Of a stretch of DNA of 6,666 nt, positions 5,294 to 6,666 are shown one piece after another (within the stretch, counting starts at the first letter, position 1; each line of letters starts with the position of its first letter). The translations under genes and the position numbers were made by a program. The stretch is from the NCBI GenBank assembly GCA_052387235.1, contig JBQTJJ010000129.1, positions 1 through 6,666 on the forward strand, given 5' to 3'. The DNA comes from JBQTJJ01 sp052387235 (lineage in GTDB: Bacteria; Actinomycetota; Acidimicrobiia; Acidimicrobiales; GCA-2861595). The notes under the pieces were generated by a model. The model did no database searches. It had not been told where the DNA came from and was given only the letters and a program-made list of their open reading frames with translations.

Positions 5294-6666
5294 ATGGGTG
5301 GGCCGGAGCCGGGCGATCGGGCGCGCAACGGCGGGCGGGCGCGCCGGCCCACGGCCACCGCCGCCTTCGGGTCCTCCCGGCGCGAGAGCCACGACGCGTC
5401 CGCCTTCTACGAGCGGTTCGTGGCCCCCGAGGTGACGGCCGACACCACCGTCGTCCGCCCCGGCCGGCTCGACGTGGTCCACCTGCACGACGCCCGCGAC
5501 ATGGCGGCGGTGGAGTCGGGCTCGGTGGCGCTGGTGGTGACGTCGCCCCCGTACTTCGCCGGCAAGGAGTACGAGCAGAGCCTGGGGGAGTGCGGCGTCC
5601 CTGCCACCTACTTCGAGTACCTGGCCCTCCTGCGGGACGTGTTCGGGGAGTGCACGCGGGTGCTCGAGCCCGGCGGCCGCATCGCCGTCAACGTGGCCAA
5701 CCTGGGCCGGCGGCCCTACCGGTCGCTGGCCGGCGACGTCACCCAGGTGCTCCAGGATCTCGGCCTGCTCCTGCGGGGGGAGGTCGTCTGGTGGAAGGGC
5801 CGGGCCGCCGGCGGCTCATGCGCGTGGGGGACGTTCCAGCGGCCCGGCAACCCGGTGCTGCGCGACGTCACCGAGCGCGTCGTCATCGCCAGCAAGGGTC
5901 GCTTCGACCGGGCCCTCCGGCCCGAGCAGCGCCTGTCCATGGGGCTGCCGTCCATCACCACCATCACCCGCGACGAGTTCCTCGAGGCCACCACCGACCT
6001 GTGGGAGCTCCCTCCCGAGAGCGCCACTCGCGTCGGGCACCCTGCGCCGTTCCCGGTGGAGCTGCCCGCCCGGCTCATCGGGCTGCACACCTACGAGGGC
6101 GACGTGGTGCTCGATCCCTTCCTCGGCTCCGGCTCCACCGCCATCGCCGCCCTCCGCACCGGGCGCCACTTCATCGGCTTCGACACCGACCCCGCCTACG
6201 TCGCCGGGGCCGAGCAGCGCATCGCGGCCGAGCGCGAGCAGCTGCAGCGGTCGCCAGCCCCGCTACGGGTCCGGCTGCCTGCCCTGGCGCCGGCCGGCGG
6301 GGAGGGCGACCTGGTGGCGACGGCCATCCAGGAGGGCCGGCAGGCCAAGGAGCTGGCCGGGCTCCTGCTCGAGCGGGCCGGGTTCACCGATGTCCGGCCC
6401 GACGTGAAGCTGCCCCGTCTCGGGATCGAGATCGGCTTCCTCGCCCTCGACGCCGGCGGCCGGGAGCGGGCCTTCGACGTCTGCGGCGCCTTCACCACCG
6501 CTGCCTGCGGCCTTAGGCGCACCGACGTGCTCTTCCGGGCCCTCGGGAAGGCGGCGGTGCTCCACGCCGGCCGGCCCGACCTCCCCCTCGTGCTCCTCAC
6601 CACCGACTCCCCGGCCCCCAACTCCCCCGGCGCCGCCGCCCTCGCCGCTCTCACCGGGCCCGACCG
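5294..6666 (+). CDS. Beta-class DNA methyltransferase (SPPY, probably N4-cytosine) fused to a nuclease-fold-like C-terminal domain; 3' end outside window
   Basis: An S-adenosylmethionine-dependent DNA methyltransferase of the N6_N4_Mtase family. The frame opens at ATG 5294 and runs to the window edge (457 codons visible). Motif order is beta-class: the catalytic motif IV TSPPY (S84-P-P-Y87) comes before the SAM-binding motif I DPFLGSGST (274-282). In between lie VVWWKG, the GNPVLRDVTERVVIASKG segment, LWELP, and the motif X-like HPAPFPVELPARLI. SPPY rather than DPPY favours N4-cytosine as the target; this is inference. The methyltransferase fold ends near residue 305. After a Pro/Ala-rich linker, residues 340-457 form an extra domain: a helix (340-362), strands around GIEIGFLAL (377-385) and RAFDVCGAF (392-400), a helix from RRTDVLFRALGKAAVL (408-423) and a strand LPLVLLTTD (430-438). 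No separate endonuclease gene is visible. It could be a solitary methyltransferase or part of a restriction system continuing beyond the window. Confidence 0.9.
   Translation, partial: MGGPEPGDRARNGGRARRPTATAAFGSSRRESHDASAFYERFVAPEVTADTTVVRPGRLDVVHLHDARDMAAVESGSVALVVTSPPYFAGKEYEQSLGECGVPATYFEYLALLRDVFGECTRVLEPGGRIAVNVANLGRRPYRSLAGDVTQVLQDLGLLLRGEVVWWKGRAAGGSCAWGTFQRPGNPVLRDVTERVVIASKGRFDRALRPEQRLSMGLPSITTITRDEFLEATTDLWELPPESATRVGHPAPFPVELPARLIGLHTYEGDVVLDPFLGSGSTAIAALRTGRHFIGFDTDPAYVAGAEQRIAAEREQLQRSPAPLRVRLPALAPAGGEGDLVATAIQEGRQAKELAGLLLERAGFTDVRPDVKLPRLGIEIGFLALDAGGRERAFDVCGAFTTAACGLRRTDVLFRALGKAAVLHAGRPDLPLVLLTTDSPAPNSPGAAALAALTGPD

Noticed and set aside
5152..6516. A 454-codon plus-strand open frame overlapping the methyltransferase
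   Set aside because: It is out of frame with the SPPY and DPFLGSGST motifs and its product is Arg/Pro/Ala-rich without domains.

Overview
The window is very G+C-rich, with strong G/C preference at third codon positions, GTG (and possibly CTG) starts, and TANNNT-type -10 boxes. The gene set is a DUF4012 membrane protein, a tiny sortase substrate, a PGM1-like ATP-grasp ligase and an actinobacterial-style DNA methyltransferase. Together these point to a high-G+C actinomycete, perhaps Acidimicrobiia. That placement is inferred from gene content and composition, not from a marker gene. No tRNA, rRNA, CRISPR array or insertion sequence was seen.

Layout: (1) 1-700, minus strand: an NAD-dependent nucleotide-sugar epimerase/dehydratase, cut off at its C-terminus by the window edge. 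(2) 701-858: a divergent intergenic region with a probable leaderless promoter for the epimerase and a ribosome binding site (814-818) that points to a CTG start at 826 for the next gene. (3) 859-3249 (possibly 826-3249), plus strand: a large membrane-anchored DUF4012 protein with a multi-helix N-terminal membrane region. (4) 3354-3620, plus strand: a minimal LPXTG cell-wall-anchored protein with its own promoter; its exported, cleaved peptide would be only about 26 residues. (5) 3621-3749: a convergent intergenic region with two G+C-rich hairpins that probably terminate transcription. (6) 3750-5225, minus strand: an ATP-grasp carboxylate-amine (peptide) ligase of the pheganomycin PGM1 type. 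(7) 5226-5293: a 68-bp divergent promoter region. (8) 5294 to the window end, plus strand: a beta-class (SPPY) DNA methyltransferase. It is fused to a C-terminal domain whose predicted alpha-beta-beta-beta-alpha-beta order resembles a PD-(D/E)XK nuclease fold with an altered active site; its 3' end lies outside the window.

The first three genes form a plausible cell-envelope neighbourhood: nucleotide-sugar conversion, a surface protein of a family often found near polysaccharide genes, and a sortase substrate. They are not one operon, because the epimerase is divergent and the LPXTG gene appears to have its own promoter. The ligase and the methyltransferase are divergent neighbours with no evident functional link. 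The two best leads are the methyltransferase's C-terminal domain and the PGM1-like ligase without any recognisable peptide precursor or modification gene nearby.
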